From Opisthocomus hoazin (taxonomy: Eukaryota > Chordata > Aves > Opisthocomiformes > Opisthocomidae), in contig NC_134440.1 of NCBI RefSeq assembly GCF_030867145.1, forward strand, positions 8,866,001-8,930,000: a stretch of 64,000 bases of DNA. Reading direction: 5' to 3'. Of the stretch, positions 37,901-48,200 are shown piece after piece (position 1 is the first letter of the stretch; each line of letters starts with the position of its first letter). The notes beneath the pieces were generated by a model, which was given only the letters and a program-made list of their open reading frames with translations, ran no database searches and was not told the DNA's origin. A program made the position numbers and the translations under genes.

Positions 37901-40900
37901 TGTGTTGTTCGTGCCCTGTTTGAGGAGGATGGAGCTGGCCAAGCCGGGCACCCCTTTAATATTTAACCCAGGTTTCTGGCTTTGCCTCTAGGAAGGGCTT
38001 GCAAGGAGCAGCCGGATAAACTCTTCCTCCGTTTTGCGCTGCCGTAGCATCAGTTCGGTCCCGCCGGTGCAGCCAGCACGGCAGAGCGGGGCGAGGAAGA
38101 GCCGCGCTGGGCTGCGTGCCCCATGGGACGCAGCTCCTGAGCAGCTCCTGTTACCTTTGGATCGTGAAATTGCTCCTTCCTGCGTCGAAGGGCAAATTTT
38201 GGAGCGTGGGTGTGAGGCTGGCGTCCGCAGGAGCCAGCGGCAGAGCCCTGCGGTGGCTCCCAGCCCTTGCCGCCGCGCTCATCCCAGTTTGCAAAGCTGG
38301 GGAAAGCTCATAGCAGGCACCAGAGTGGGTCGGGGAGGGCGAGGTGGGAGCTGCAGGCACCTCGCTCTGCACGGCCTCGCAGCAGCTGGCACGTGCTTAG
38401 AACGAGTTCACTTTTGACGGCTGCTGGTTCTGCCCTGCCCCGGTGACCGTCGCTTTCCCCACCACGTGCCCCCGGCCATAAACACACCTTCCAGTTGTTG
38501 TCCTAAACTGGGAGAAGCCTGGAAGAACCCTTCTCCACCCACATTCCTCCTCCACGCGTCCCGGCGGCTTCCCCGGCTCCGGGGAGTGGGGCAGCTCTGC
38601 ATGGTCCCCAGCGCTGCCACTGCCCGGCCGGTCGTGCCGAGGGGTGGGTTTGGGCTCCTCCGGCTGCCCCAAGCCGGGAGCGAATCCCTGGGGCAACGCC
38701 AGGCAGCTGGGACGTTTCTTTGATCGCAGCAAGTGCTTGGAGGTGGCCTTCGGATGCTTTCAGCCCGGCTTGTGTGAAAGCCAGAGGGTTTCCCCCTGGG
38801 GAGGGGGGGTCTCGGCGGGTCTCCTGCCTCCCCAGCTCCGTCTGCCTGTCCCCCTCGCCCCCGATTCCCTTCCAACCCACCCGTTGCCATACTGGGACCT
38901 TTGCAGGGAGCAGGGTGGGCACCCACAGAGCTGCCAGCCCCCGGTGGCAGCCCGGGGCAAGCAGCTTTCCAGGTTTTTTGGCGGACGTGTCCGGAGAGGC
39001 CGGTGCCGTCGCCCGTCGGCTCCGCGGATGCGGTGATCGGAGGGGTCGGTGCTGCCGCGGAGCCGGGCTGTGGCACCCAGCGCAGCTGCTGCTCCCTTCT
39101 TCTGGCAGTTTTTTTTTACTTCTTGTCGTTCGTGATGCTGAACGCCCTGGTGACCGCCCCGCGCCGGGTCTGCAGCGTCGGCCGCGTTGGGGCTCTGCTC
39201 TGCGGCTGCTGGCGAGCGCCCGTCGCTGTGCCTGGCCGGGACCGACCCGCCCGAACGTCCTGAGCCGCCCCAGCCCCGGCCGAGTCCCCCCAACCTTCCG
39301 GGGCTCTCCCGTCTGGACTGGCAGCGCTGCCCTTCCTCAGGGAGGAGGAGGAGGAGTGCCGGGCGCGAGCCCTTTGCCGCGCAGCCAGCCGGGCGCTTGT
39401 TTGGCTGCGCCTGCCAGGAGTCGAGCTCTCCCCGCCGGCGTGCGGCTCCTCGGCGACGTTTGCGGCGGGCAGGGACGGCGTCGGGGCTCTGACGGAGCAG
39501 CCTCCGTCCCGGCGGGCTCCCGGCCTTGCTCCGGGCGCCCAGCAGAGCTCGGGGAGCGCGTGGGACGTGGGAGATGGGGTCACTCGCCCTCGTGTGCCGG
39601 GAGCGGACGGCGGCCAAGCTCACGTGGGTTTGATGAAGCGCGTGCGCTGGAGCGGGGGCAATCAGCAGGGCTGGGGATGCGGGGAGCGATGCTGCGCTCG
39701 CGGCCGGAGGCGGCTTGGCGAGAGCTGCGGCGACCGTTCCCGGGGGGGAGCAGGAGCCTTGTGCTGGAGCCCAGCTTGCGCGGGGCCGGGAAGGGGCAGG
39801 GGCTCGCCCCGGGGTTGTGCGAGGCGAGGGCAGAGCTGGTGGCAAAGCCCCAGTCTCCTGCGTCCCAGCCTGCTGGATCGCAGCCCTCGGGTCGGGGCAG
39901 CGGGTGTTTGGGGAGCGGGGAGAGCGGGTGCCCCGCGAGCACCCCTGCCCCGGCTGGCGAGGGCTCAGCCTCCCTGCCCTGGGGTCTCCTCTAACGGGAT
40001 CCTGGGGTGCATTCAGAGGAGTGTGGCCAGCAGGTCAGGGAGGGTCTCCTGCCCCTCTGCTCTGCCCTGGGGAGGCCCCATCTGCAGTGCTGTGTCCAGT
40101 GCTGGGCTCCCCAGTTCCAGAAAGATGAGGAGCTACTGGAGAGAGTCCAGTGGAGGGCTACGAGGATGAAGAGGGGACTGGAGCATCTTTCCTACGAGGA
40201 GAGGCTGAGGGAGCTGGGCTTGTTCAGCCTGGAGAAGAGAAGGCTGAGAGAGGACCTTAGAAATACCTCTAAATATCTGCAGGGTGGGGGTCAGGAGGAC
40301 GGGGCCAGACTCTGTTCAGTGGTGCCCAGCGACAGGACAAGGGGCAACGGGCACAAACTGGAGCAGAGGAAGCTCCAGCTGAACCCGAGGAAGAACTTCT
40401 TCCCTCTGAGGGTGACGGAGCCCTGGCCCAGGCTGCCCAGGGAGGCTGTGGAGTCTCCTTCTCTGGAGATATTCCAGCCCCGCCTGGCCGCGGTGCTGTG
40501 CAGCCTGCTCTGGGTGACCCTGCTTGGGCAGGGGGTTGGGCTGGGTGACCCCAGAGGTCCCTGTCGACCCCCAGCATTCTGTGATTCTGTGGGAGGCGGG
40601 GGGTGCCCGTGCCACCCAGCTCCCCTGTGACCCGGGGCCATCGCTGCCGTTGTTGGGGTGCAGCCGGGGCTGTTTCTCGGGTTTAGAGAATCACGAAGGT
40701 TGGAAAGGAGCTCTCGGACCAACAAGTCCCGCGTTGAGCTGCTGCCTGCGAGGTGTCGACAAACCTGCCGGGTCCAGACGCGCCTTTTCCTCCCCTTCCA
40801 TCTCCAGTGTCCTTTTTTTTCCTTGCCACCTCCTTAAGCACCTTTCGTTTAAACCCGGCTTCCCTTCCCCTCGTCGCCCCGGAAGGTGCCCCCGTGGGTG

Positions 40901-42515
40901 CTCGCCCAGCCCCTCTGCCTTGTCCCAGCGCTGGGGAGCCGGGCTGCAGGCTGCGTCCCGCGGGTCCTCGCGCCGGCGCTGGGACCCTGACGTGTCTGCG
41001 ACGAGCGGGTGCAGCCCCCCAGCACCCGACTGGGAGCCCCTGGCTGCCTCTGGGGCGGGAGGGACCCCTCTCCCCACGGGTCTTTGTGCTGCAGACGCGG
41101 AACCAAAGGGACCTGCTGGTTCCTGCTGGTTCCTGCTGCTTCCTGCTGGTTCCTGCTGGTCCTGTATCTCCCCGTGCTGGGTGGGCAGAGGGTCCCCGCG
41201 AGGTCTCAGCTCTGACGTGTCATTTTATTCCTCTTCTCCTCACTCTGCAGGTTGCAAAATCAAAGCCCTACGCGCCAAGACCAACACGTACATCAAGACG
41301 CCGGTCCGGGGCGAGGAGCCCGTTTTCATCGTGACCGGGAGGAAGGAGGACGTGGAGATGGCGAAAAGGGAGATCCTCTCAGCCGCTGAGCACTTCTCCA
41401 TGATCCGGGCGACGCGCAACAAAGTGAACGGGCTGACGGGAGCGATGCAGGGACCCCCCAACCTGCCAGGACAGACCACCATCCAGGTGAGGGTCCCGTA
41501 CCGGGTGGTGGGGCTGGTGGTGGGGCCCAAGGGAGCAACCATCAAGCGGATCCAGCAGCAGACGCACACCTACATCGTGACGCCCAGCCGGGACAAGGAG
41601 CCCGTCTTCGAGGTGACGGGCATGCCCGAGAACGTCGACCGGGCGAGGGAGGAGATCGAGGCGCACATCACCATGCGGACAGGCTCCTTCGTCGACGTCA
41701 ACGCCGACAACGACTTCCACTCCAACGGCACCGACGTCTGCCTCGACCTGCAGGGCAGCACGACCGGCCTGTGGGCCAAGGCCCCCCACCCCGCCCGCCG
41801 CCCCTCTGCCGCCCTCCGCAACGACAGCCTCAGCTCCCTGGGCAGCGCCTCCACCGAGTCCTACTACAGCGGGCGGGTGGCGGACGCCAGCCCCACCAGT
41901 CCCTACAGCACCAGCAGCGGCTTCACCTTCAGCGAGCCCCCGGCCCCGCTGGGCTCGGAGGAGTGCGACTTCGGCTTCGACTTCTTGGCCCTCGACCTCA
42001 CGACGCCCACCACCATCTGGTCGCCCTTCGAGCGCTCGGGCAACCCCTTGCAGGCCTTCAGCAGCTGCTCCTCCGTCAACGGCTCGCAGAGACGCAACAG
42101 CGGCGCGGCCACGCCGCGCCACTCGCCCACCCTCCCCGAGAGCGGCGGCGCGGTGCTGGACCACCCCTTGGCACGCCGCATCCAGAGCGACCCCGTCAGC
42201 ACCTTGTCCTGGTTGCCCACCCAAGGCTCACTCTCCTCCTTTTCCAACAGCACCGGCTACTCCTCCTCCTCCTCCCTGCCCGGCAGCATCTCGGCCGCCT
42301 CGGGCTCGCCCACCGACTCCAGCAGCTCCGACGGGCACCGCAAGAGCTCCCGCGAGTGCATGGTGTGCTTCGAGAGCGAGGTGATCGCCGCCTTGGTGCC
42401 CTGCGGCCACAACCTCTTCTGCATGGAGTGCGCCATGCGCATCTGCGGCACAGCCGAGCCCGAGTGCCCCGCCTGCCACGCGCCCGCCACGCAAGCCATC
42501 CACATCTTCTCCTAG
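31502..42515 (+). CDS. MEX3D: MEX3D, KH-domain and RING-finger RNA-binding protein
   Basis: There are two coding exons, 31502-31989 and 41251-42515, separated by a 9.26-kb GT-AG intron. The intron falls between GRQ and G of the first KH motif. MEX3 proteins bind mRNA 3'UTRs through two KH domains and act as RING E3 ubiquitin ligases, shuttling between cytoplasm and nucleus. Exon 1 has a low-complexity start and the family signature LDQLSLLGL, then [20 protein letters not shown]. Exon 2 carries the rest of KH1, KH2 with its GPKG loop, Ser-rich linkers, and the C-terminal C3HC4 RING ending QAIHIFS. Coding length is 1753 nt, one base over a whole number of codons. The frame jumps between LDQLSLLGL and KKSVNM (see exon 1). 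Assuming one surplus base, the protein is about 583 aa; human MEX3D is about 650. It is called MEX3D rather than B or C from linkage to MBD3 and the GC-rich N-terminus. Confidence 0.93.
34135..34460 (+). repeat. CR1 LINE 3'-end fragment
   Basis: It starts at the TTACAAATATCTGCAGGGTG block and runs through CTGAGGGTGACGGAGCCC to AGTCTGTGATTCTGA. It is nearly identical to the copies at 37347 and 39996, so the insertion is fairly recent. Confidence 0.95.
36634..36926 (-). repeat. CR1 LINE 3'-end fragment, antisense
   Basis: It opens with a duplicated reversed tail octamer (AGAATCACAGAATCACAGAA) and GGGGTTGGCAGGGACC. It ends near CACTGGGCACCACTGG. Its terminal part reads AAGACCCGCCTGGACAAGG on its own strand, like the copy at 63358, so it is of a slightly different subtype from the majority. 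Confidence 0.95.
37347..37800 (+). repeat. CR1 LINE 3'-end fragment
   Basis: It begins at AGAGAGTCCAGCGCAGGGC within the RT thumb-coding end, and ends CAACATTCTGGGATTCTGTG. It faces the antisense copy at 36634-36926 with a spacer of about 420 bases. Confidence 0.95.
39996..40590 (+). repeat. CR1 LINE 3' fragment, longest in MEX3D intron
   Basis: It begins GGGATCCTGGGGTGCATTCAG and carries the end of the RT reading frame ([20 protein letters not shown]). It finishes at CAGCATTCTGTGATTCTGTG. Confidence 0.95.
40686..40735 (-). repeat. Possible degenerate CR1 terminus
   Basis: GAATCACGAAGGTTGGAAAGG resembles the reversed 3' end of older CR1 subfamilies. Similarity fades within 50 bases, so this is tentative. 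Confidence 0.35.
41111..41164 (+). repeat. 10-bp tandem repeat before MEX3D exon 2
   Basis: About five copies of a CTGCTGGTTC unit, one with a C-for-G change, end 86 bases before the exon 2 acceptor (CTCTGCAG at 41250). Confidence 0.85.
41251..42515 (+). other. MEX3D: MEX3D exon 2: KH1 remainder, KH2, linkers, RING
   Basis: The exon opens with GT completing the last Gly of the KH1 GRQG loop, then [20 protein letters not shown] (41253-41312). KH2 spans about 41478-41675 with the [13 protein letters not shown] loop. A Ser/Thr/Pro-rich linker follows. It contains a mode-1-like 14-3-3 candidate (RIQSDP, about 42179-42196); MEX3B is known to bind 14-3-3 proteins. The RING (about 42355-42480) shows the C3HC4 pattern: [14 protein letters not shown] and CPAC. 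The stop is TAG at 42513. The exon is exceptionally GC-rich but open throughout, and all catalytic cysteines are present. Confidence 0.95.
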
Positions 42516-43515
42516 CCGGGTCCGGCTCACCGCGGCGGCCGGCCCTCCCCTCCCCCCCGACACAGCTTTTTAAGGACTTTAAACTGTTGATATCAATTTT
42601 TTTATTTAATAACGGATCCGATGGGCGCAGGGGGAGGGGGGGGGAAGGAGAGGCTGCTGCTTGCTGGCGGGGCGGGAGGGTGGCGGAGCGCCGGGGGGCG
42701 GGAGGGGTGGGGGAGAAGGGGCTGATGAAGATAAGGAAGGAAAGAGGGGCGTGAAAAACTGCAGAGCGGAGGAGACTCCGATGTTTACAGAATAGCTTTA
42801 ACTCCTCGCCCGGCTGGGGCGGCGGGGGGGCAGCCCCGCTGCAGTCCTGCCCAAGTACCAGTATTCAGTTTGCAAAGTTAAATAAACAGAAAGAAAAGGT
42901 CCGGTTGCACTTTTCGTTTTAGGACACGCAAGGGTTGTCTTTTATTTTTTTAAAATCATTCTATTATTATTATTATAATTTTTTTTGTTGTCATTCTTTT
43001 TGTATGTAGTTGTTTTTTTGGATGATTCTTGACGGTTCTATAAATATATATATATATATATTTTTTTTTTGTAACGCAGGTCTATCTTCTATTTTGCCAA
43101 TGTGAAAATTGCCCAAAAATGTGTGATGGGAGGTTGGGGGTCGTGGCTGGAGGGGCCAGGCCGGGTGGGAGAGCTTTGGGACGGCGGGGGCACGGTTAAC
43201 AGGCCATGTCGCAAAAAACCGACAGATTTCGATCTCCTTTTTATTTTTGTGGTTGGTTGTTTTGGGTTTTTTTTTTTAGTTTTATTTTTTTATTTTTTAC
43301 CTCTTTATGTATATGTAGGGAATTTATAGGAAAATATGTACTTTATTGAATAAATTTTAAAAACTAAAATATATTTTATTTTAAAAAGAAAATAACGGAC
43401 CTTTAACCTTACATGGCTAAAGTACTGATTATATATTTGCTGAGCTGACTTGACGGTTATGAAAATTGTATCAAGAGTTTTATTTTTTGACTTCAAAGCC
43501 TTCTTAATAAAGACT
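42516..43515 (+). other. MEX3D: MEX3D 3'UTR, AU-rich
   Basis: A GC-rich first third is followed from about 42880 by some 640 bases of very AT-rich sequence. This includes (ATT)n near 42962, a TATATA tract at 43040-43062, U-runs and many UAUUUA-like words. Three AATAAA hexamers offer alternative poly(A) sites: 42881-42886, 43349-43354 and 43506-43511. The contrast with the surrounding GC-rich DNA marks it as a functional, post-transcriptionally regulated UTR. Confidence 0.75.
43506..43511 (+). terminator. MEX3D: Distal MEX3D poly(A) signal (AATAAA)
   Basis: This is the last AATAAA before composition returns to GC-rich. It is followed within 20 bases by ACTATATATGAATGGATG and a downstream GT-containing stretch. 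Proximal alternatives are at 42881 and 43349. Confidence 0.6.
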
Positions 43516-45190
43516 TTTTACTATATATGAATGGATGTGCTCCCTACGGCGTCTCCCTGCCCGCAGCCTCCCGGCACCCGTTCCAGCATCCTCGCCACCG
43601 GCCCCCCCTGCTCTGGTTTCGGTCGCTTTTCGGCAGCGTTCACCCACCGCGTCCCCTGCGCCGGGGGCACGGACCCTCCGGGGACCCCCGCGGCCGAGCC
43701 GGGGTGGGGGGCGATGGGGGCCTTGCTGCTTCACCGGGTGCCGGGGCTGCGCCGGGGCTTTCGAGGCGGCTGTCGGACGGTGCCGGCGGGCTCTTCGGGG
43801 AGCGGTGCCCGCGGGCACCGGTTCGCTCCCCGGCCGGAAGCTCGGCTGTGAGTGGAGCTCCAGTCTGTGCCCACGGGCTGCGCGTGGCGCAAACCCACTG
43901 ACGGGGTTCGTTAACGAGCCACCGGCCGCCAGCGGCCCTTGGGCAATTAGGGATTCATTATTTTTCCATCCGAAAATGTCTTCGTGTGTTCCCCGTTGCA
44001 GGATGTGCTGGCTTTTGTTGGGGGCGGGGGGGACGGCCAACGTTTTCGTCGCCCCGCTCGCCGCGTCGCGCCCGTCTGCTGGAGCGTGCCGGGTCGCCGG
44101 AGCTGGCACCTTCTGGGAGGGCTTCGGCACCCCGGGGCTGCGGAGCCAGCTTGGGTGCTGGGGGCAGGAGCAGGAACCCACGGGGACATCTCCCTCCCCC
44201 CATCGGGGGATTCGTCCCTGTCCAGGCTGGGTGACCCTGCTGTGGGTCTGGCCTGCTCGTCCCCACGGGTGCTCCGGCTCCCGGCAAGGCGATGCTGGGC
44301 ATCCCCTTGTCACCCTGTCCCCAGCTGCGCCCACCAGCACCCACCTCCTCACGGCAGCCAGTCGCCCAGGCTGCGTGCTGGCTCTGCGGGGCTGGCCGGG
44401 CCACCACAGGCGTGCAGGGACAGCGGGGACCCACGGGCAGCAGCACCCATGGGTGGTGGGGACCCATGGGTGGTGGGGACCCATGGGCAGCCGGGATCGA
44501 CGGACCCATGGAGGGTGGCACCTACAGACTGTGGGGACCCACGGACAGTGGCACCCGTGGGCAGCGAGGATGCAGAGACGATGGCACCCAAGGACAGCAG
44601 CACCCATGGGCAGTAGGGACCCCCAGAGAGGGGCACCCCCGGGGTCCCAGGGCAGCAGCACCCACAGACAGCTGTCGGCACACCGCCGGTGCCACCGGTT
44701 CCCATCGTTACCGTAACGAGGGGAGCGGGGCCCTGTGCCGTGGGGCTGTGGTCGCATGTGGGTGCTTGGGGGGCCGGGGATGGGGCACCTGGGTGCGCGT
44801 GAGCAGGGCCCCGGGGGGCCCCGGGGATCCGGGGTGAGGAACAGTTTTGGGGTGTCCTAGATGGAAGCCATCTTTGAGTGCCCTCGATGGGCTTTCGGGG
44901 TGTCCCAGGGTGGGGGGGGGAGGGATTTTGGGTGTGTGTGTCCCAAATGAGGCTTCTGTGGATGGGGTGCCCCTCATGGAGATTCTCGGGGTGTCCTGAA
45001 TGGGGGGGCTCGAGGTGCCCTGCACAGGGAGCCCTTGGGGTGTCTGAGCTGGGAAGGATCTTGGGGTGCCGCAGCGGGGGGGGGAGACCCGTCCCAGCAC
45101 CCCCCGGAGCTCCCCTGGCCCGGGGAGGGGCTGCGGGGCGGAACGGGGGGCGGAGTGGGGCGGGACCCCTTACCCCCCCCTCCCCCTCCC
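43516..45190. other. Intergenic spacer between MEX3D and the myosin gene
   Basis: This short GC-rich spacer holds a degenerate minisatellite at about 44430-44670 and looser repeated GGGGTGTC-type words to about 45060. Long open frames exist on both strands (43504-44757 minus, 43535-44716 plus), but they translate the repeats and GC-rich flank. I do not consider them genes. Confidence 0.6.
44430..44670 (+). repeat. Degenerate minisatellite (GGGACCCATGGG words)
   Basis: The core around 44447-44495 repeats a 17-base unit (GGGTGGTGGGGACCCAT) about three times. Outwards, the words GGGACCCA, GGCACCC and GGGCAGC recur at irregular 20-45-base spacing. This creates open frames on both strands rich in HGWW/PWVP-like peptides. 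Confidence 0.75.
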
Positions 45191-45270
45191 CCTCCAATTA
45201 GCGGCAATTAGCTGCCAGAAAGGGGCTGCGGGCAGCGGGGGAGGGAGCGTTGGCAGCAGCGGGGGGCACC
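45191..45270 (+). promoter_or_regulatory. Proximal promoter / 5'UTR of the class V myosin gene
   Basis: A run of C-rich CCCCCTCC words leads to two copies of CAATTAGC spaced 10 bases apart (45195-45202 and 45205-45212). Then comes a G-rich leader ending GGCACCATGG at the start codon, a good Kozak match. CAATTAGC contains the homeodomain core AATTA/TAATT. The transcription start is not determinable. Confidence 0.45.
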
Positions 45271-48200
45271 ATGGCCGCGGGGGACCCGTACGTGCAGGTG
45301 AGGGCGTTGGGGGGGTCCCACCCTTTGGGGGGGGTCACACCTCGGGGTGCTGCAGGGGGAGCTGGAGGGGTCTCTCCCCCCGCAGCTGGGGGCGGGGGGG
45401 AGCAAATATCGGCTGGGGGAGCCCTGCCCGCGGGTCTGGGGTCCTTGTTGTAGACTTGGGGGGGGTGGGGGGTGGTCTTGTGCCTCCCCCGGGGGCTCAG
45501 CACCCCGGGTGGCTGCGGGTGCTGTGGTCTGGGTGTCCCCCTGCGTCCCCTCCCCACTGACCCCCGACTTGGTGGCACCCCGTGGGGTGCAGGGTGCCTG
45601 GTGGGCATCAGCCGTGGGCTGCCCGCCCTGCGTGGGTGCTGCCGTGGGCTCCCCGGCAGGCAGGGACCCACGGCTGGGTGGGCGCAGCTCCTCGCGGTGA
45701 GAGCGAGGGTTTGGCCCTGCCTGGGCACCCCTGTGTCCTGCTGCTTGCCCGGCTGCCCTGGCTGCTTTCCTCCCCCGGCTCCTGGCCCGCATCCTTGTCC
45801 CTCTGCTTTGGTCCAGCTCTGCCTTGCGGTCCTGCAGTTTTATGTTGGTGCCCTTGCTTTGTAGTCGTGCCACCTGCTTCTACAGAGTTGAACTCTTGAT
45901 TTATTACTAAAAACAAAGATCAGTATTATCTATTGTCTTACATAAGGAAAGGTCCAATAGAAGTCTTTAAGAGCAGCAGGTCAGGGAGGTTCTCCTGCCC
46001 CTCTGCTCTGCCCTGGGGAGGCCCCATCTGCAGCGCTGTGTCCAGTGCTGGGCTCCCCAGTTCAAGAAAGATGAGGAGCTACTGGAGAGAGTCCAGCGCA
46101 GGGCTGCGAGGATGAGGAGGGGACTGGAGCATCTCTCCTACGAGGAGAGGCTGAGGGAGCTGGGCTTGTTCAGCCTGGAGAAGAGAAGGCTGAGAGGGGA
46201 CCTTCGAAATGTCTCTAAATATCTGCAGGGTGGGGGTCAGGAGGACGGGGCCAGACTCTTTCCAGTGGTGCCCAGCGACAGGACAAGGGGCAACAGGCAC
46301 AAACTGGAGCAGAGGAAGCTCCAGCTGAACCAGAGGAAGAACTTCTTCCCTCTGAGGGTGACGGAGCCCTGGCCCAGGCTGCCCAGGGAGGCTGTGGAGT
46401 CTCCTTCTCTGGAGATATTCCAGCCCCGCCTGGCCGCGGTGCTGTGCAGCTGCTCTGGGTGACCCTGCTTGGGCAGGGGGTTGGGCTGGGTGACCCACAG
46501 AGGGCCCTGCCAGCCCCTGCCATGCTGGGATTCTCACTTCTGCTGCTGTGTATCAAAAACGATTTCTGCAGCTGTGGGGCAGGCCCTAAGCGTGGCCCTG
46601 TGGGGCTGGAGGGTGCTGACATTGCTGCAGAGGTCCAGAATCCCTCAGCACGGCGTGGCTGAGGTGCCAACCTGGGCAAAGCAAGGAGGGTTTCTGTGCC
46701 TGAGGCGTTGTGGGTTGTCCCGTCCCACGTCAGTGGCCAGGCTGGGACGGCAGCAGCTGCCCGACTGACTTAATCAAGGGAGCCCGGTGGTTAACTGCTG
46801 GCCATTGCAGCTTGTCCCTGCCCGAGTGCCAGCCTGGTGCTCCCTTGGAGAGCTGGGGAGCAGCTCCGGGGTGAGCTGGGTGTACTGGCAGGGATGTTCT
46901 TCTGTCCAGCTGTGATTTCAGACCAAAACCCACTGGTGCCTTGCCGGGAAGCTGTACATCGTGCAATTTTCGCTCCCCCCAGCGGCTACTGCTCAGAAAA
47001 GACGATGGCTTCCATGCCGCTCTCCATGTCGGCTGCAAAGTCCGATCGACGGTCAGTCTGCTGCTGGCTCCCCGGACGTGAACCCAAAGTTCGGCCCCTT
47101 CCTTCCCCCTCCCCAGACTTTCAGCCTATTCAGCGCTTGTTTGATCAACTTCAATGATGCGTGAACACGTGTGCTTTGCACGCTGCAGCGTTTGCCGCAA
47201 GCCAAGTTCCTTGGATTCGCAAAATCGGCGAAACCAGGGTGATTTTTTTTCAGGCTCTGGTTTCTAGCGAGGGGCTGGCCCCAGCCCACTGGGCGTGGGA
47301 GCGTGACGTCTTCGAGCCCCGTCGCTGCTCTGCGATAGCTCCCAGAGTTGGTGGAAACGGATACACGCTCCCCTCTCTGCCTGAGAGCGACGCTGCAGCC
47401 ATTAGATTCCGACCTGTCTGTTTTAAGCTCCAGTGTGGCCTCATCTCTGCCTGCTCGGAGCAGCAGGAGGTACCGGCCTGCTGGAAGCAGCCCATGTTCC
47501 CTGTGGTCCAGCAGAAGCTGCCGGGATGGTGTGGGACAGCTCGGCGCAGAGTGGGGTCCCAGGCACTGTGCCGGCAGCCGGAGCTGCGGTTCCCTGGCCC
47601 AAGAGCACGGCTCGCCCTGTGCCAGCTTGGGGCCGGGCGTTCACCCTCTTGCCAGCTGACGGGGTGCCTGCAGCAGAGTTTTGAGGGTTTTTGGCCCGTT
47701 TTTTACCACTCTACCCCTCTGGTGTGCTGCTTAGCGCTTGCTGAGCGTGGGATCCCGTTCCCTGCGAGGTGGCTCCAAAGAGGTTTTTTCCAGGCGTGAG
47801 GAAGGTGATAACGCTCGGGTCTGGGTGCGGAGGGAAGTCGGGGCTCACCGTGCTGCAGAACTCCCGCTGCATCAGCCTCCGCTGTCTGCAGAGGGGAAAC
47901 TGAGGCTGGCAGCAGCCTCCAGCGGGCAGGGAGCCGGGGGCAGGGAGCACCGGTCCCGTGGGTGCCGACTGGTCCCTTGCACAAGGCTCCCCGTGCAGCT
48001 GCCCTCAGGGAGCTGCAAATGGGGGGGGGGGAATGAGAAGGGTACGGGGTATTTTTTCTTCTCGCTGTCCCTGTGCTCTGGCCTGGGGCTGGGGCTGCGG
48101 AGCTGGCGATGGTGTCTGGCTCAGCAGTTGGCCGGGATCTGTACTGCCCGCATCTGCTTTCGAGCCTGGGGCCTCTGCCCAGCCGAACCACGCGGCGGCA

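Larger units (their letters stand above)
31990..41250 (+). other. MEX3D: MEX3D intron 1
   Basis: This 9.26-kb GC-rich intron holds four clear CR1 pieces (34135-34460 +, 36634-36926 -, 37347-37800 +, 39996-40590 +) and a possible fifth (40686-40735 -). It also has an A-rich tract near 32695-32760 and a 10-bp tandem repeat just before the acceptor. Long open frames in it (for example 38720-39994 and 32918-34003) are by-products of high GC and show no family resemblance. Confidence 0.7.

Noticed and set aside
38720-39994. A 424-codon open frame on + inside MEX3D intron 1
   Set aside because: Low-complexity Gly/Pro/Arg/Ser peptide in GC-rich intron sequence. The opposite strand also has a 361-codon frame, so openness is compositional.
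41111-41164. CRISPR-like array reading of the 10-bp repeat
   Set aside because: Repeats are directly abutting without spacers, and the genome is eukaryotic.
41379-42224. A 281-codon open frame on - within MEX3D exon 2
   Set aside because: It is the antisense shadow of the GC3-rich MEX3D coding exon.
43504-44757. A 417-codon open frame on - after MEX3D
   Set aside because: It translates a minisatellite and GC-rich flank. The opposite strand is equally open, so there is no coding signature.
45250-45270. An upstream TTG start extending the myosin by seven residues
   Set aside because: The ATG at 45271 has a strong Kozak context and gives a family-like N-terminus. A TTG start is not supported in this setting.
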